NCBI RefSeq assembly: GCF_004152845.1
Contig: NZ_SEON01000001.1
Coordinates: forward strand, 372,001 to 436,000
Length of the DNA stretch: 64,000 bases
Direction: 5' to 3'
DNA from: Sphingobium fuliginis
GTDB lineage: Bacteria > Pseudomonadota > Alphaproteobacteria > Sphingomonadales > Sphingomonadaceae
Shown in pieces: positions 62,310 through 64,000 of the stretch. Both the position numbers and the translations under genes were made by a program. The notes under the pieces were generated by a model. The model saw nothing but the letters and a program-made list of their open reading frames with translations. It was not told the DNA's origin and ran no database searches. Each line of letters starts with the position of its first letter. Position 1 is the stretch's first letter.

Positions 62310-63206
62310 ATGATCGCTGCCATGGCTTCCCTTCTCTTCGTGCTGATCTGGTCGACCGGCTTCATCGTCGCACGGGCGATGGTGCCGCATGCCGCGCCGG
62401 AGCTGGTCCTGGCCGTGCGGCTGGCGCTGACGACGACCTTGCTCGCCGGGGCGGCGCTCTATGCGCGGCAGGCGCTGCCGCGTGGACGGCGACTGGGGCT
62501 GCATCTGGCGGCTGGCGCGATGCTGCATGGCTTCTACCTGACGCTCAGCTGGTGGGCGGTGAACAACGGCATGCCAGCGGGCGTCATGGCGCTGCTGGGT
62601 TCGCTGCAACCGCTGATGGTGGCGGTGGCGAGCGTCGCCTTTCTGGGCGACCGGCTGCCCGCCCGCGCCTGGGTCGGTCTGGCGATCGCGATCGGAGGGG
62701 TCGGTTGCGTGCTATTGCCGGCGATCGAGCGGTCGGGCGCCGGATCGATCGCGACAGGACCGGCTCTCGCCGGCGTGCTCGCCGTGCTCGGCATGGCGGG
62801 GGGCACGCTGATCCAGCGCGGATCGATAGCAGGCGACGGCATCGCGATTTCCGGGGCGGTGCAGAATGGGGGCGGCGCGCTGCTCGCCATCGCGGCCACG
62901 CTGTTCGCCGGGGAATATCGCTGGGACGGCACGCCTGTGCTGTGGATCGGCCTTGCCTGGTCGGTGCTGGGGCTGTCGGCGGGCGGACTGTCGCTGCTGG
63001 TGTGGCTGGTGCGGCATCAGGGGCCGACGCGCATGTCGATGCTGTTGCTGCTGGTGCCGCCGCTCGCGGCGGTCGAGGCATGGCTGCTGTTCGGGGAACG
63101 GCTGGGTCCGGTGCAGCTCATCGGCTTCGGGCTGGCGCTGGGTGGGGTGATGCTGGGCCGGTCGACGCAACCGACGCGCAATCAGGACATCGCCGAACCG
63201 GCCTGA
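62310..63206 (+). CDS. EamA/DMT-superfamily transporter
   Basis: 298 residues with about 10 predicted membrane helices in two EamA repeats. The first starts SLLFVLIWSTGFIVARAM; the second contains AVLGMAGGTLIQRGSIA and ALLAIAATLFAGEY. Such proteins export metabolites such as amino acids, but the substrate is unknown. ATG at 62310 has AAAGGCGAG just upstream. It follows ApbE by 150 bases and ends 2 bases before the convergent chorismate mutase stop. Confidence 0.82.
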   Translation: MIAAMASLLFVLIWSTGFIVARAMVPHAAPELVLAVRLALTTTLLAGAALYARQALPRGRRLGLHLAAGAMLHGFYLTLSWWAVNNGMPAGVMALLGSLQPLMVAVASVAFLGDRLPARAWVGLAIAIGGVGCVLLPAIERSGAGSIATGPALAGVLAVLGMAGGTLIQRGSIAGDGIAISGAVQNGGGALLAIAATLFAGEYRWDGTPVLWIGLAWSVLGLSAGGLSLLVWLVRHQGPTRMSMLLLLVPPLAAVEAWLLFGERLGPVQLIGFGLALGGVMLGRSTQPTRNQDIAEPA

Positions 63207-63208
63207 AC

Positions 63209-63493
63209 TCAGCCCTGCCTTTCCCGCAGCCGTTCGTGGTGGCGGATGACCTCATCGATGATGAAGCGCAGGAATTTCTCCGTGAAATCGGGGTCCAGAT
63301 TGGCATCGGTAGCAAGCTGGCGCAGCCGGGCGATCTGGCGTTCCTCCCGGCCGGGATCGGCGGGAGGCAGGTCGTGGGTCGCCTTATGCTCTCCGACGGC
63401 CTGGGTGATCTTGAACCGCTCCGCCAGCATGAAGACGAGCGCCGCGTCGATATTGTCGATGCTCTCGCGATAGCGCTTCAGGGTCTCGTCCAC
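63209..63493 (-). CDS. Chorismate mutase (AroQ type)
   Basis: 94 residues, all helical. RYRESIDNIDAALVFMLAERFKITQAVGEHKA, PPADPGREERQIARL and FLRFIIDEVIRHHE are AroQ. Catalytic Arg and Lys residues of the family (R in RES, ERF, K in GEHKA) are present. It converts chorismate to prephenate for Phe/Tyr. It is a standalone mutase, not fused to prephenate dehydratase. Convergent with the EamA gene; divergent from the polyprenyl synthase. Confidence 0.9.
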   Translation of the reverse strand: MDETLKRYRESIDNIDAALVFMLAERFKITQAVGEHKATHDLPPADPGREERQIARLRQLATDANLDPDFTEKFLRFIIDEVIRHHERLRERQG

Positions 63494-63639
63494 TTTGGTC
63501 CTCCGCAGAGCATCGCCGGCGAAAATGGACGCGGGTTTTGCGCCCTGACGATGCGTCGATCAAATATCGCGCGCTTTTTGCCGCTTCCGGACGCCCGCGC
63601 AAGCTATTCCCGCTTGCCTTTAGCATTTTGCGCCGCCAC

Positions 63640-64000
63640 ATGGCGCTTGTCATGACAGCATCCGCCACCGGCAATGTCCACCCCATCGGCCGCGCCAGCA
63701 GCGCGCCTTCGCTCGCCCCCATGATGGCGCTGGTCGCTGAGGGCATGAATCAGGTGAACGCCGTCATTCTGGACCGGATGCAGTCGCGCATTCCGCTGAT
63801 CCCGGAACTCGCCGGGCATCTGATCGCGGGCGGCGGCAAGCGGATGCGGCCGATGCTGACGCTCGCCTGCGCCGATCTGGTCGGTTATGCCGGGTCGCGT
63901 CATTACAAGCTGGCCGCCGCGGTCGAATTCATCCACACCGCGACCCTGCTGCATGACGATGTGGTCGACGGATCGGGGCTGCGCCGGGGCCGCAAGACCG
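63640..64000 (+). CDS. ispB: Polyprenyl (octaprenyl) diphosphate synthase, 3' end outside window
   Basis: 120 residues visible. GGGKRMRPMLTLACADL (K-R-x-R-P diphosphate-binding block) and the first Asp-rich motif LLHDDVVDGSGLRRG are present. Start ATG at 63640 (63652 is possible). It makes the ubiquinone side chain from IPP and an allylic diphosphate. The second DDxxD motif lies beyond the window. Confidence 0.88.
   Translation, partial: MALVMTASATGNVHPIGRASSAPSLAPMMALVAEGMNQVNAVILDRMQSRIPLIPELAGHLIAGGGKRMRPMLTLACADLVGYAGSRHYKLAAAVEFIHTATLLHDDVVDGSGLRRGRKT

Noticed and set aside
1..64000. CRISPR array or rRNA genes
   Set aside because: No regularly spaced repeats and no rRNA signature seen in the window.

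Overview
The window looks like a chromosome segment of a sphingomonad (Sphingobium, Novosphingobium or Sphingomonas type; assigned by gene content, not by a search). The pointers are high GC, three TonB-dependent receptors with the 'EIIVTAQ(K/R)R' start, an aromatic-catabolic gene set, sphingomonad-style intergenic hairpin repeats, and a 1.5-kb-residue NAD-glutamate dehydrogenase beside a PAS-like gene.

Region 1 (1-36.2 kb) is a large catabolic cluster. It encodes outer-membrane uptake (three TonB receptors), an AAHS-type MFS carrier and a LigW-like decarboxylase with a Tat signal. It has two class A flavin monooxygenases, two small single-domain VOC (extradiol-type) proteins, an alpha/beta hydrolase, a fumarylacetoacetase-type hydrolase and an amidohydrolase. 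It also has two SDRs, a medium-chain dehydrogenase, a thiolase, an intact beta-keto acid cleavage enzyme (BKACE) plus a second copy missing its N-terminus, and three LysR regulators. The tail feeds central metabolism: a D-lactate dehydrogenase (Dld) converges on an L-lactate dehydrogenase (LldD), and a one-chain AceE-like E1 lies next to an E2. Several families occur twice, so the cluster appears to have grown by duplication. A plausible reading is uptake, decarboxylation/hydroxylation, ring cleavage, hydrolysis, BKACE/thiolase, then lactate/pyruvate and acetyl-CoA. The substrate cannot be read from the sequence.

Region 2 (about 36.7-51.3 kb) is mobile and decayed. A tyrosine integrase next to tRNA-Thr(CGT), and a near-copy of the tRNA 3' end at 37609-37629, define a 13.6-kb island. 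Inside are remnants of a conjugative element (trbI without its 5' end, a DUF2274 gene, small HTH genes, a frameshifted DUF2285 gene). It also holds a HipA/HipT-like kinase, an IS256-family insertion that splits a gene and has an 8-bp target duplication, a Panacea-domain antitoxin-like gene next to an unknown gene, a DnaQ-like exonuclease and a RES-Xre toxin-antitoxin pair. A broken large serine recombinase lies just outside the left repeat.

Region 3 (51.4-64 kb) is ordinary chromosome: a PAS-like protein, NAD-specific glutamate dehydrogenase, an MlaA homologue, a PepSY-DUF2271-DUF4198-ApbE operon (a probable extracytoplasmic flavinylation module), an EamA transporter, chorismate mutase and the start of a polyprenyl diphosphate synthase.

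The best candidates for something undescribed are the duplicated aromatic pathway with BKACE and both lactate dehydrogenases, the Panacea gene with its unknown partner, and the flavinylation operon whose ApbE appears to start at CTG.
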